Origin: a virus
IMG/VR virus record: IMGVR_UViG_3300009790_000062
Coordinates: 1 to 24,954 of that record
Length of the DNA: 24,954 nt
Reading direction: 5' to 3' (one strand)
Every line of letters begins with the position of its first letter. Within the stretch, counting starts at the first letter, position 1. The notes beneath the pieces were generated by a model. It saw nothing but the letters and a program-made list of their open reading frames with translations. It had not been told where the DNA came from and did no database searches. Below, piece after piece: positions 19,801-24,954 of the stretch. Made by a program: the position numbers and the translations under genes.

Positions 19801-22800
19801 TCGTTTGAAACTATTTGTTCCCCAACAATAAATTGTGATGGATATTGATATGTTGTAAATGTTGGATAATTATTCCTATTAATGATTACTGCTAAAGATC
19901 CCTGATCAGTAACAGCAACACCACAATTTGTTGTGAATTCAGTTGCATCAAGGGTTACTGAATCTGTCGTACCTGTTGTATATGCTATAACTTTAGGGAA
20001 TCTGTAACCTAATTCTATAGAGTTAAATCCAGTACCAGCAGTACCAACTTTAACCATATTTTCTATAAAGACCTCATCACCTACTTTAAATGGAAGTGGA
20101 GAGTATCCTACTGATGGAGTTGAGATATAGCAAGTAAATATTCCAGTATTATTACTAGTAACCGTTTTAATACCAATACCATTAGTATTATTAATTGTAT
20201 ATAATTCTACAGGTACTTCTGGTAATCCAGATGGAGCTACAACTACTTCAACATTTCCTATTGCAGGGCCTGTTAATGTTGCTTCTAATAAACCAGAATT
20301 AATTCTCTGCCTTGTAGTTGGATTTACCATTAATACATTTGGAGCAGATAGATAACCATCACCACCATTAGTAACAGTAACTACACCTATTGTATTTGAA
20401 TTTTCAACAACAATTAAAGGTGAAATAAATGCATTTGGTTTTAAAGTTTTATCGGATGAATACTCAAACCCTTCATTAATTATTCTTACCTGATTTGCAT
20501 TACCAATTGATTTTGAAGCAGGAATAATATATGCACCTGATCCTGTGGTAGTAGTACCAATTCCACTAAAACTAGGCAATCTCTTATACCCAAATCCACT
20601 AAAATTAACATCTGCCTTAGCAACACCACCAAATGCTGTTAAAGACGTTGTAGTATAATCTAAAGAACTAATTTCATATGAATAATCTAATCTTTCTGGA
20701 ATTTGTTTTAAAGAAATATCAAATGTTGTAGATCCTGTAGCAATAACATTATAACTATCGTTATATAAACTATCTGAGAAATTAATTAATGAATGATCTT
20801 CAACTTGAGTATCTGCAGTACTAATAAATCCACCCTTCTCTAAGTTATAATATAACTCAGATGGAAGCATACTATCATAATTTAAAGTCTTAGTTGCAAG
20901 GGTACCAATACCAGCCGTTCCAACACCTGTTATAGTAAATGCAGATGCACCTGTATATCCAGTAGAAACAAATTCATTCTTAAACTGATTATCATAATAG
21001 AATTTAAGATTATATCCCTCTAAAGACGGATCAACTATATCAAATATTAAATTACTATTTCCAACAGTAAATAGGGATGGATTTATTAAGGAAAGAGATT
21101 GTGTGGATCCTCCAGTATCAGCCATTCCAACCACAATAGGTGGATTGGTATAAGCATCTTTAGATGATTCAGTTAATTTAATAACATCATCATTAACTTT
21201 AAATACAAAGTAACTACCAGTTGATAATCCACTAGCAACATCATTGGCCTCATAGAAAACTATATCTCCTGTTTTTAATCCATGCTCACTTAAAGTTATT
21301 TCATTAGTTATTGAATTAATTCCAGTATTATTAAAATTAATAGGATTAACTAAAATATGTCCAGTATCTGCATTTCTCTTAAGTCTTACACCTGTGGATG
21401 TTCCTATACCAACTGAAAGATTAGATTTAACTTCTAAATCAACCTGATCACCTACAACTAACCCATGAGTAAATGCTGTAGAAATAGAAACAGTTGAAAT
21501 AATTTCTTGTGTCGTTGCTAATACTTGCTCAAATTTAGTAGTAATTAAATAATTATTATAGTTAGTACCACCACCAATGAAATATACATCTGAGAAACCT
21601 ATACCAACACCAGTTTTTATACCAATATAATTAACACCTCTATTTGTAACAAATACTTCTTGTGGTAAATTATAACTAGAAGTATTAGAACTATTAGCAA
21701 TAGATATTTGTGCTGCTCCACCAGGAACTGAAACAGTTACTGGTTCATTATTTGTAAACTTATGATTTGGTAAGTAAATTGTTTGAGTTGGAATATTTCT
21801 TGTAATTGTAGTACTTCCAAATCCAAAAGTTGATGAATGTGTAATACCAGATGTAGTACCAAAACCAACTTGCTGAATTGGGTTGAAATATGCAATATTG
21901 TTTAATTTTGACTCAAAATGAGGTACAACCTTAGGAATAGTAAATGAATCAGGTACTATATTAACTTTACTTCCTGCATCATGTGAAACACCTGCAGAAG
22001 CTCTATTTGCCTTTATTATTTTCTCAGTTGGGTATATTTCTAAAACTTGCATTGTTTCAGAACCAACTACAATGCTATTACCTATACCTAACGACGTAGG
22101 TACTGATGAGACATATAATTCACTTGCATTTGGTATAGATCCAACTGTAGGTACTTGTGCAATTAGTTGAGTACTTCCTGTTACTATACCAATTTGATAT
22201 CTTCCATTTACTTCAGTTAAAACTGTAGATAGTCCAGAAATAACAACATTATCACCATTAACTAAAGAATGTTGAGGTAAAATATTAATCCGAACACTAT
22301 CAGGATTCCAAGTTAATATTGAATTATTAAAAGAAGTAACGGCCGTTTGGACATCAATAATAGGTCTTCCTTTCAAAGAAGAAATTTTACTTATTAATCC
22401 TTCACCACTTGTTCCTTCCTCATTAAATATTAATCCTTGATTTATTTGATAATTATCACCAGAATCAACAATATTTAATTCATCAATGCTACCCAATGTA
22501 ACTGATTCTATTACTGCCTTCTGATTGGAAATTTCATTGGTTTCAATAATGAAGTCATTATCAATATCTTTTTCAGCAACTCTATATGGAAATGTATTCC
22601 TAATAAGATTATTTGTTGCATAATCATAATCCTGAGTTAAAACCTGTTCTTGTGGAATAGATCTATAACTATCTCCTATAAAATATGGGAACGCTGGTTT
22701 ATTTTGAGAACTACTATCTTTTATAGTTGCATAATAAGCATAAATTCCATCTGGAAACTCAGGAGTTTTTCCAAAACGACCATTATTTAAATCCAAATCA

Positions 22801-24954
22801 CCAGAATCATCAAATTTATTATCTTCTACAAAGAATCCTTCTGGGAATACTGTAGTAGAAGGTCTATCAAACACACTAGAAGAATCTAATGAATAACCAC
22901 TTAATAGTCTCTTTGGAGTTGAGTTAGAATCTTGAGGATCTGAATAACCAAAAGGCCCATAAATTGGATTTCCATCATAAGCCCATCCAATAATCTTAGA
23001 TGCAATGGTTATACCTGTGCCAACTTCACCGAATGATGTTCTATAAGTTTCTCCATACCCAACAACTGTATATTTTAACTTATTATCACTTTCTACCAAT
23101 ACTTCATCTTCATCGTATTTTTGAATTATATCTATGGTTAATGGTCTAATAAAACAATCAATACTACCACTTTTACCTGCAGAAGTTACTTTTATATTAG
23201 TTGATGATGCAGAATATCCAATACCAGAACTAACAACCTCTACAGAGGATATTCTATTATCGGTTATAATTGGTCTTAATTTAGCACCAGATCCTGCTCC
23301 TGTTTCATCAGTTATTTCTAAATCAGGTACTGAATAATATTCTACACCACCATAGCTAATATCAACACTATCAAGTTTACCACCAATGATATTTGGTTTT
23401 AATGATGCATTTCTACCATTTTGGATAGTTATTACAGGTTTCTTTTCAAAGTTAATTATAGTTGTACCATAACCAGTACCAGGTTCATACAAATAAGCAT
23501 CAATGATACTACCTGTAACAGTAGGGGTAAGTATCATCTCTTCGATAGATTGAGTAATAGTACCAAATCCGATAGGAGAATACTTCAATGATACTGAAAT
23601 ATCTGGATATTTGAAGACTTGGAATCCTTTACCTTCAGATTCAAACTTAACAAAGTTATCTCTATTGAAATTAGTTGGATCTGTTCCACCAAGGCCAGCA
23701 TTAGTTAATCTAAATGAATCATTATCAACCTTAAGAACGTGATAATAATTTGCAGTTGTGGTTATTCCTGTACTTGTTGTTAATCCAGTAATGGCTTGTG
23801 GAACCGTTGTACCCACACCTACAGCAGTTGTATATTCAACTATATCACCACTACCAAATCCATGATCTTTATATACTACTTTATTGTATTGTGTAGATAT
23901 ACCAGTAGGTTTAACATGTAATTTTCTATTAGTTAATGTTCCACCATCTATAACTTCTATACCAATAACTGTTTTTTCATTAGGTAAAGTAGAAAACATA
24001 TGTATTCCACTAGTATTAGAAATACCTAAACCAACTACATTAGTTCTATTAATTGCATCTATAGCACTGTCATATAATTTAATTGTTCTATTATTAATTA
24101 CTTCAACAAAATAAGAAGCATTATTAACTAAAGTTTCTGTAACTACATCAAGACCAATACCTTCATTTCCATTAGACTTATAGATTACTTCTTGAGCATT
24201 CTGGAATGTATGATTAGTTAAAAATGAAATAGTATTAGCAGATTCATCAACACCACCAGAATAAACTGTTTGTCTACCATCAAATTCAACTATCCTTGAC
24301 TGATTAGCAATTATTGGTTCTAAAACTGCAGTACCATTACCACCAATAACATTAATACTTTGAACTTCATTGATATTAAATCCTTGAGGATCAATATAAA
24401 CTTTACTAATAGAACCCTGCAATACTGGTTGTATTAAAGCATTTGTACCAACACCAGCACTAACTTCTATATTTGGTGGATTAACAACATCATAACCAGT
24501 ACCACTAGTAACAACATTTGCAGATTTTAATGGGCCATAATAAACATTATCTTCAGACTTGTAGTTAGTAATCTCTACACCGTTAATCAGCACACCAGTT
24601 GTTCCTGGATCTGTCTCTGTTTGATCTGCTCTATTTGAAGATGATGTTAATGCAAACTTCTTAAGTGATTTTTGTGGTGCTATTTCCTCTGATCTCTGGG
24701 AATTTAATATAAATTTATGTGTTCCACCAGTAGATTGCAATGGAATATAAGTAACACTCTCAATAGCTGCTCTAGATCCATATAGTCTAATCTTCTTTTT
24801 ATCAGTAGAAACAATCTCACAAAAATATCTACCAGTCGCTAATCCAACATAATGAGCACCAGCTGGATCATAATATACTTCATCACCTGTAAAGAATGGA
24901 ACTGCAGATGGAAATACAACAGTACTATATTGATCTAATGTATTTGTTATTAAA
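10833..24954 (-). CDS. Giant modular virion structural protein, at least 4,706 residues (start beyond right edge)
   Basis: The frame ending in TAA at 10835-10833 is open to the right edge. A TTG at 24740 could be mistaken for a start, but 71 more in-frame codons precede it (for example 'FFTGDEVYYDP' and 'KKKIRLYGSRAAIES') and repeat a module found inside the protein, so the real start is outside. Composition is Gly/Thr/Ser/Val/Asn-rich and VGIGT-rich, typical of beta-structured phage tail proteins; no signal peptide or membrane segment is seen. From N to C: FCCH-like and GGxGY beta modules, a YHYH-like domain (about 22660-23000), more FCCH-like modules, a first 'GNIFQKPS' module (16855-17075), an 11-copy C-x8-H-x-YPR array (12618-16412), a second 'INGAIQEPG' module (12080-12340), a GGxGY-bearing tail, and the end LEGFRDSGAVDPTS. 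It precedes gp8, the slot of T4 gene 7 (1,032 residues, baseplate wedge). A baseplate-associated, possibly receptor-facing role is inferred from context only. Confidence 0.85.
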   Translation of the reverse strand, partial: LITNTLDQYSTVVFPSAVPFFTGDEVYYDPAGAHYVGLATGRYFCEIVSTDKKKIRLYGSRAAIESVTYIPLQSTGGTHKFILNSQRSEEIAPQKSLKKFALTSSSNRADQTETDPGTTGVLINGVEITNYKSEDNVYYGPLKSANVVTSGTGYDVVNPPNIEVSAGVGTNALIQPVLQGSISKVYIDPQGFNINEVQSINVIGGNGTAVLEPIIANQSRIVEFDGRQTVYSGGVDESANTISFLTNHTFQNAQEVIYKSNGNEGIGLDVVTETLVNNASYFVEVINNRTIKLYDSAIDAINRTNVVGLGISNTSGIHMFSTLPNEKTVIGIEVIDGGTLTNRKLHVKPTGISTQYNKVVYKDHGFGSGDIVEYTTAVGVGTTVPQAITGLTTSTGITTTANYYHVLKVDNDSFRLTNAGLGGTDPTNFNRDNFVKFESEGKGFQVFKYPDISVSLKYSPIGFGTITQSIEEMILTPTVTGSIIDAYLYEPGTGYGTTIINFEKKPVITIQNGRNASLKPNIIGGKLDSVDISYGGVEYYSVPDLEITDETGAGSGAKLRPIITDNRISSVEVVSSGIGYSASSTNIKVTSAGKSGSIDCFIRPLTIDIIQKYDEDEVLVESDNKLKYTVVGYGETYRTSFGEVGTGITIASKIIGWAYDGNPIYGPFGYSDPQDSNSTPKRLLSGYSLDSSSVFDRPSTTVFPEGFFVEDNKFDDSGDLDLNNGRFGKTPEFPDGIYAYYATIKDSSSQNKPAFPYFIGDSYRSIPQEQVLTQDYDYATNNLIRNTFPYRVAEKDIDNDFIIETNEISNQKAVIESVTLGSIDELNIVDSGDNYQINQGLIFNEEGTSGEGLISKISSLKGRPIIDVQTAVTSFNNSILTWNPDSVRINILPQHSLVNGDNVVISGLSTVLTEVNGRYQIGIVTGSTQLIAQVPTVGSIPNASELYVSSVPTSLGIGNSIVVGSETMQVLEIYPTEKIIKANRASAGVSHDAGSKVNIVPDSFTIPKVVPHFESKLNNIAYFNPIQQVGFGTTSGITHSSTFGFGSTTITRNIPTQTIYLPNHKFTNNEPVTVSVPGGAAQISIANSSNTSSYNLPQEVFVTNRGVNYIGIKTGVGIGFSDVYFIGGGTNYNNYLITTKFEQVLATTQEIISTVSISTAFTHGLVVGDQVDLEVKSNLSVGIGTSTGVRLKRNADTGHILVNPINFNNTGINSITNEITLSEHGLKTGDIVFYEANDVASGLSTGSYFVFKVNDDVIKLTESSKDAYTNPPIVVGMADTGGSTQSLSLINPSLFTVGNSNLIFDIVDPSLEGYNLKFYYDNQFKNEFVSTGYTGASAFTITGVGTAGIGTLATKTLNYDSMLPSELYYNLEKGGFISTADTQVEDHSLINFSDSLYNDSYNVIATGSTTFDISLKQIPERLDYSYEISSLDYTTTSLTAFGGVAKADVNFSGFGYKRLPSFSGIGTTTTGSGAYIIPASKSIGNANQVRIINEGFEYSSDKTLKPNAFISPLIVVENSNTIGVVTVTNGGDGYLSAPNVLMVNPTTRQRINSGLLEATLTGPAIGNVEVVVAPSGLPEVPVELYTINNTNGIGIKTVTSNNTGIFTCYISTPSVGYSPLPFKVGDEVFIENMVKVGTAGTGFNSIELGYRFPKVIAYTTGTTDSVTLDATEFTTNCGVAVTDQGSLAVIINRNNYPTFTTYQYPSQFIVGEQIVSNEVVRDLFITSTEDDARNPDFIKVFGTYELSPGEVIVGKDSGTIAAIVSLTENLGKYSVSYAAKKDIGWTNDTGKLNLDNQVLPDNDYFQNLSYTVKSSQEYSTLRSPVNGLLHTAGLKNFADTGITSTTVVSGVGSTDQSTSIIDLTGDERVDTLYNWTTAFDLEYNSTVGNLALTGKASKFVEVENKRLSSYLLGKSNQVLIVDDINRQFSNLDGEPSEFLNLFEIEASQVNTFESLFVRVTNLDQTDIQTSDLVLLNNFGTESVLLEKQKLNDETSIGTFDVQETSLGDSYLRFIPLPDAYNTDYDVKVIRTQFNELAGVGTYAVGFVNITGSVGIATTLSAGITTTRIVGLNSEKYSSLHLQNHLLNETTNEQNYLELYVTHDGENTYTSEYFVDTHSDVGMYSNTLMGEFEVGFSTDSGYGNELIVEYKNDSTDKIQLKSKIVGFGTTAVGVGTYRFLAPGQPPGSEQTALYQSDYATGTGTRNVFSIRNTDFNAVKSVIEVSAGSTKALHQVYLMHDTGDVYTQPSPFISVGSTSVSDSMSGIGSFNGKFNGNQLQLEFIPDSAYTATEIQVSSLNLCMYGPLDTLNELLTTDLDFGSGRENLKLFFYNAINGDRINRKNFTLTSESTPIFAKTFDPSLTDVVNLTSGTFNITNHWFRTAEELIYKPNSTFVGVGSTPMQYVDSGGGINSLTSPVFAIRDGSDSFQIATTKTLALAGTGVTFVGIGTGNAHEFQMALANTKAVITIDNLIQSPLAYNPIAFSLQNNTEDIDGAGTLGIGTTATTFSLSGISSLGPDDIVKVGEEYMKILNLGIGTETDGPITGIGTTSLIQVERSFVGSPPSAHANTSTVQLYRGSYQIVGKEIYFTDSPRGNPQVEKDAGNLPFPTSSFTGRAFLRNDYNTNQIYDDITDEFTGLDTKFRLRVGGANTVGLGSTGGSGLVLIGNIFQKPSAANNPDNNFEIEEDVSVGISSVVFTGIASATGDVYISDADVNQNQLPRGGVLISLGSTPGLGYAVPVPAKAYVETDAAGSITSIVGFPTVASTKNPITAADYDNVTGELELTTLNPTYFASGVVKQVKLVGLSFTCNDSYSVSNAVYQQTTGNLVLTIGANALGVGQSVGIATNSLTFTCSQDGYSSYHSYPRHGTDPIAGIATPIIERTAETITINVGTGTDSIHQFVGVGTDAVIINSGFSGITTTIYPKYPVGLTSTSEDYTILDVDERDYTHQFVGTATSALYSGGDFAHTFVSADSNAVNITSGPESGNQKTPNGGDYNANTGVLTLTFGSAHGVSNGNTLTIDNASLIFKCSRDNFQTEHRYPRPSDPAYGQTLTATVPNGTTIEVPVGTSPASEKNVTAATYIPVTGQVELTVGSGHGYSAASPITATNATYTQTTGRLVVTSNGHGLVTGDRVLLTDGCLTFTCAKDSNATEHSYPRVNDPAHAKWLAVHVYTINTFTVYVGAAADTADQYAHTFISGATNGILKKVGKTVGIKTESLGFKCSMDEYATIHDYPRYGDPAGDGSVIGITSVTTSTITLDVGKLPRYRFTTNVGVNSIPHRYLGRGYALPWYGDATYGSAYRGSVSIGITDSPYDHKFVSATSNAIEIGGDYGHSFVSGSSDLANAVYSGGNYNHTFVSGVTDSVTKVTGGGKLTPVGAAYTGSTGVLQITFANAHGISGGQQINIDRGALTFTCDRDNNATEHAYPRVSDPIAGVNTAVTVPTTTTVELNVGSSPNVTTTITSPYAEYSPGTGIVTFFVASHNFNSPTTHTIADAGYNPTTGYLDLTVTGHGWQTGEYVKIAENSLRFTCALDNHATDHYYPRFSSADKDETGSQWLPIQQVGVNTFAVYVGVAGDINAGIHTFVSASQPLTKSVDEIGIKTDSLAFTCGRDDNQSVHTYPRLGKDPLNISYSKVVGVGTTGPTSFSIFVGVTTNSTLDVLDSTYEGGSGVLKVVVGEEAMTAVTANNNRIGIVTESLTFTCDKDNHRTDHAYPRLSDPVVGICTDVISSDATSFDVFVGSSVGTNGVINASIVEYNKHNFITAGVGSITANAGGPFTATTGTEYDPSSGILTVTTTGSHGFTQSGINTAKAGTTYNPTTGILEIETVGGAHGWSNGDLIKIEENSLTFTCTLDGNATQHTYPRPGDPIHNKWIPISNASFATFQVNCLKRVPSTNTSTHTFVSAAASGIQKANNTVGFTTGGLTFTCAKNNHLDLHTYPRPKKDPVHNATIGVEQVFAVNKFTVNVGKSPSGTGARLDLSVGAAGTNYINPSLIIPEPSYSNLEVTGISRLGEGPTTNTGSGLLVNVGMGQRPRGDEHQFVSAGINSVTRSIGGTLTVSDAGYIPSTGILELSFTGAHGLSGANTIQIANDSLTFTCGRDNFNSEHDYPRTSDPVSGQSIAITEIVDTDTIKVFVGVTTFSDLPYGEMTEYGLTRSGYGFRRGDQFTPVGLVTDSNLREIVTPAIFTAVDIHNDSFAAWQFGQFDYIDSIKNQQDGSKTRFELKYDGSLLAFESEDTPAFPEMNLSNALLIIINGAIQEPGVAYDFDGGTSFVFREAPRATDDVSIFFYRGTDGEDTLLITDIKETLKPGDIIELLRMESDKLNQTDRTIEAIVDSDRIETSFYTGPGITSERKQFSWTKQKVDKIIGGQVVSKARSITEPLVFPTAKIIRDLSSTETGQIFVDNASIFNYEGDLPSKPIGGFIVDNTIPEPRAASLTATINASGQLSGFTIVDGGLGYVGASTNLSVGIPTSGIGVGIGTTATATATITNGVISGTSITNAGFGYTSTNVPKVIAPLPLYKSELVSNITAVQDITGSITGIGTTTKAGSSSGLALMFEVYSAGGLTVLADGRPISVFDTQIGTGVTSIYDSDSEIIGIGTEFLDNVYNISGNHGGYSGTTSILICNIKSDTVHTGLSTTGAWANNPAGYFSMGRLSGTIARSAGNPIAIGVSGLTVNSGLTTFPTIQRRLEGFRDSGAVDPTS
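11370..11650 (-). repeat. C-terminal GGxGY modules of the giant protein
   Basis: Encodes 'FTIVDGGLGYVGASTNLSV' and 'GTSITNAGFGYTSTNVPKV', two consecutive units with the same spacing as the paired units in gp8. A short (AGTAGC)n-like DNA repeat at 11484-11507 encodes alternating Ala-Thr between them. Confidence 0.55.
12080..12340 (-). repeat. Second copy of the 'INGxxQEPG' module
   Basis: Encodes 'IKNQQDGSKTRFELKYDG', then 'ALLIIINGAIQEPGVAYDF', then 'VFREAPRATDDVSIFFYRG'. This is a well-preserved form of a unit common in phage tail fibre proteins and is a distant duplicate of 16855-17075. It starts the C-terminal, non-array part of the protein. Confidence 0.6.
12618..16412 (-). repeat. Eleven-copy C-x8-H-x-YPR array with A-B-C higher-order order
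   Basis: Eleven 57-base cores encode [SAGC]-L-x-F-[TK]-C-x8-H-x-Y-P-R, usually followed by xxDP. N to C they lie at 16356-16412, 15825-15881, 15480-15536, 15246-15302, 14670-14726, 14322-14378, 14085-14141, 13806-13862, 13359-13415, 13128-13184 and 12618-12674. All are exactly 19 codons. Flanks sort them into A (HG turn before; SDPxxG after), B (HGW/HGL turn before; KW/QW about six to fourteen residues after YPR, then VYVG) and C (VGIKT-like before; KDP/GDP after). The order is C-A-B-C-A-B-C-A*-B-C-A, where A* is mixed. Spacings repeat: A to B 345, 348, 447; B to C 234, 237, 231; C to A 531, 576, 279, 510. Role unknown; a long repetitive beta shaft or an adhesin-like surface is the likely structural meaning. 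Confidence 0.85.
14860..15018 (-). repeat. Three tandem H-x-F-V-S motifs
   Basis: Encodes 'YDHKFVSATSNAIEIGGDYG', 'HSFVSGSSDLANAVYSGG' and 'NYNHTFVSGVTDSV' back to back. Single copies of the motif (HTFVSA, HTFISG, HNFITA, HQFVSA, HQFVG) follow most YPR cores across about 12800-16260, so the motif is part of the larger repeat unit and is locally triplicated here. Confidence 0.7.
16855..17075 (-). repeat. First copy of the 'NG/GNxxQxP' module
   Basis: Encodes 'DEFTGLDTKFRLRVGG', then 'GLVLIGNIFQKPS', then 'SSVVFTGI'. It parallels the second copy at 12080-12340 (target Asp/Thr-F-x-L strand, hydrophobic strand plus x-GNIFQKP, then a V-x-F strand). The unit resembles one found in many phage fibre proteins in the form 'LLVFINGVxQEPGxAY'. 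Confidence 0.55.
17655..17832 (-). repeat. FCCH-like beta module
   Basis: Encodes 'NHWFRTAEELIYKPNSTFV', then 'AIRDGSDSFQIATTKTLA'. It matches the window-edge copy and the 24040-24217 copy in the 'NH.F..a.E.iY' start and the 'dsf.ia.t' end. Confidence 0.55.
20180..20620 (-). repeat. Run of GGxGY-type modules
   Basis: Encodes 'VNFSGFGYKRLPSFSGIG' with GSGAYIIPA, then 'VRIINEGFEYSS', then 'VTVTNGGDGYLSAPNVLM'. It uses the same turn-strand pattern as the modules at 23125-23500 and 11370-11650. Confidence 0.55.
21148..21292 (-). repeat. FCCH-like beta module
   Basis: Encodes 'SEHGLKTGDIVFYEANDVA', then 'GSYFVFKVNDDVIKLTESSK'. It is followed upstream on the genome (21420-21475) by another HG-turn unit, 'THGLVVGDQVDLEV'. 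Confidence 0.65.
22145..22280 (-). repeat. FCCH-like beta module
   Basis: Encodes 'QHSLVNGDNVVISGLSTVL', then 'EVNGRYQIGIVTGSTQLIAQ'. Of the copies here it is closest to the classical 'HGL.tGD.V.isG....lNG.y.V' form seen in phage tail proteins. Confidence 0.65.
22660..23000 (-). other. YHYH-like domain within the giant protein
   Basis: This stretch encodes 'IIGWAYDGNPIYGPFGY', then 'LNNGRFGKTPEFPDGIYAYY', then 'PAFPYFIGDSYRS'. The order G-x-A-x-DG-x-PIYGP, N-G-R-F, Y-x-Y-x-x-T and PYFIG-x-Y is that of the YHYH protein family (as I recall, PF14240), otherwise known from extracellular bacterial proteins. The namesake YHYH is YAYY here, so a His-dependent site, if one exists in the family, would be altered. 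Function of the family is unknown to me. Confidence 0.7.
23125..23500 (-). repeat. Run of GGxGY-type modules
   Basis: Encodes three successive modules: 'EPGTGYGTTIINFEKKPVI', 'VDISYGGVEYYSVPDLEI' with GAGSGAKLRPI, and 'VEVVSSGIGYSASSTNIKV'. Each pairs a G-x-GY turn with a following P/N-x-hxh strand and a 'GsGAxhxPhh' strand. Comparable units occur at about 24300-24530, 22350-22510, 20180-20620, 12850-13010 and 11370-11650, as well as in the two neighbouring genes. Confidence 0.55.
23690..23873 (-). repeat. FCCH-like beta module
   Basis: Encodes 'DHGFGSGDIVEYTTAVGVG', then 'NYYHVLKVDNDSFRLTNAGL'. The HG-turn, GD-x-V and 'YYHV.KVD.DSF.L' spacing match the other copies in this protein. Confidence 0.6.
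24040..24217 (-). repeat. FCCH-like beta module
   Basis: Encodes 'NHTFQNAQEVIYKSNGNEG', then 'ASYFVEVINNRTIKLYDSAI'. It has the same strand order and the same 'YFVEV...TIKLY' core as the copy at the right edge. Confidence 0.6.
24762..24899 (-). repeat. FCCH-like 'GD.V' beta module, copy at window edge
   Basis: In-frame codons upstream of the TTG at 24740 encode 'FFTGDEVYYDP', then 'YFCEIVSTDKKKIRLYGSRA'. The pattern 'hxxGdxVxY ... YfvxxVxxxxIkLy-sxxdA' recurs at about 24040-24217, 23690-23873, 22145-22280, 21148-21292 and 17655-17832. It resembles the E1 FCCH-like beta module annotated in many phage tail proteins; the family name is from memory. Confidence 0.6.

Noticed and set aside
24738-24740. 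TTG start giving a 4,635-residue giant protein
   Set aside because: The frame continues upstream to the window edge without a stop, and the upstream codons encode a module repeated later in the protein. No Shine-Dalgarno precedes this TTG.

Overview
This 25 kb window is one uninterrupted block of late virion genes from a T4-like (contractile-tailed) phage. Every supported gene lies on the minus strand, so transcription runs from the right edge to the left edge. The sequence is AT-rich, and the recognisable proteins have the flavour of marine T4-like phages of Prochlorococcus/Synechococcus or of SAR11: a gp8-like baseplate wedge protein with extra modules, a DUF4815-type giant structural protein, VGIGT-rich beta proteins, and a gp13 neck protein starting MAKPTSKTELIDY. 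The host cannot be fixed from this window. No tRNA, integrase, transposon, CRISPR array or metabolic gene was seen.

In transcription order (right to left) the window holds: a giant modular beta-rich structural protein, open at the right edge, with at least 4,706 codons visible and its start outside the window (10833-24954); gp8-like baseplate wedge protein (9213-10799); a 2,467-residue DUF4815-type structural protein (1803-9206); a 69-residue coiled-coil protein (1594-1803); a 113-residue small virion protein (1211-1552); a 280-residue fibre-like protein (366-1208); and the first 122 codons of neck protein gp13 (1-366, cut by the left edge). Genes are tightly packed. Only two gaps exceed 10 bp, and each contains a perfect T4-type late promoter box, TATAAATA (10817-10824 and 1580-1587). 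Clear Shine-Dalgarno sequences precede only the 280-residue gene and gp13.

The order matches T4 (7-8-9-10-11-12-wac-13): the giant protein occupies the gene 7 slot, and four unrelated-looking genes fill the slots of T4 9, 10, 11, 12 and wac. Together they should build the outer baseplate, its fibres or receptor-contacting surface, and the neck.

The most unusual part is the giant protein. It carries a YHYH-like domain, FCCH-like 'HG..xGD.V' beta modules, GGxGY modules shared with its two neighbours, two copies of an 'INGxxQEPG' module, and an 11-copy array (12618-16412) whose invariant core is F-[TK]-C-x8-H-x-Y-P-R. The copies fall into three subtypes arranged in a higher-order A-B-C repeat of about 1.15 kb, with one shortened unit whose first module looks chimeric.
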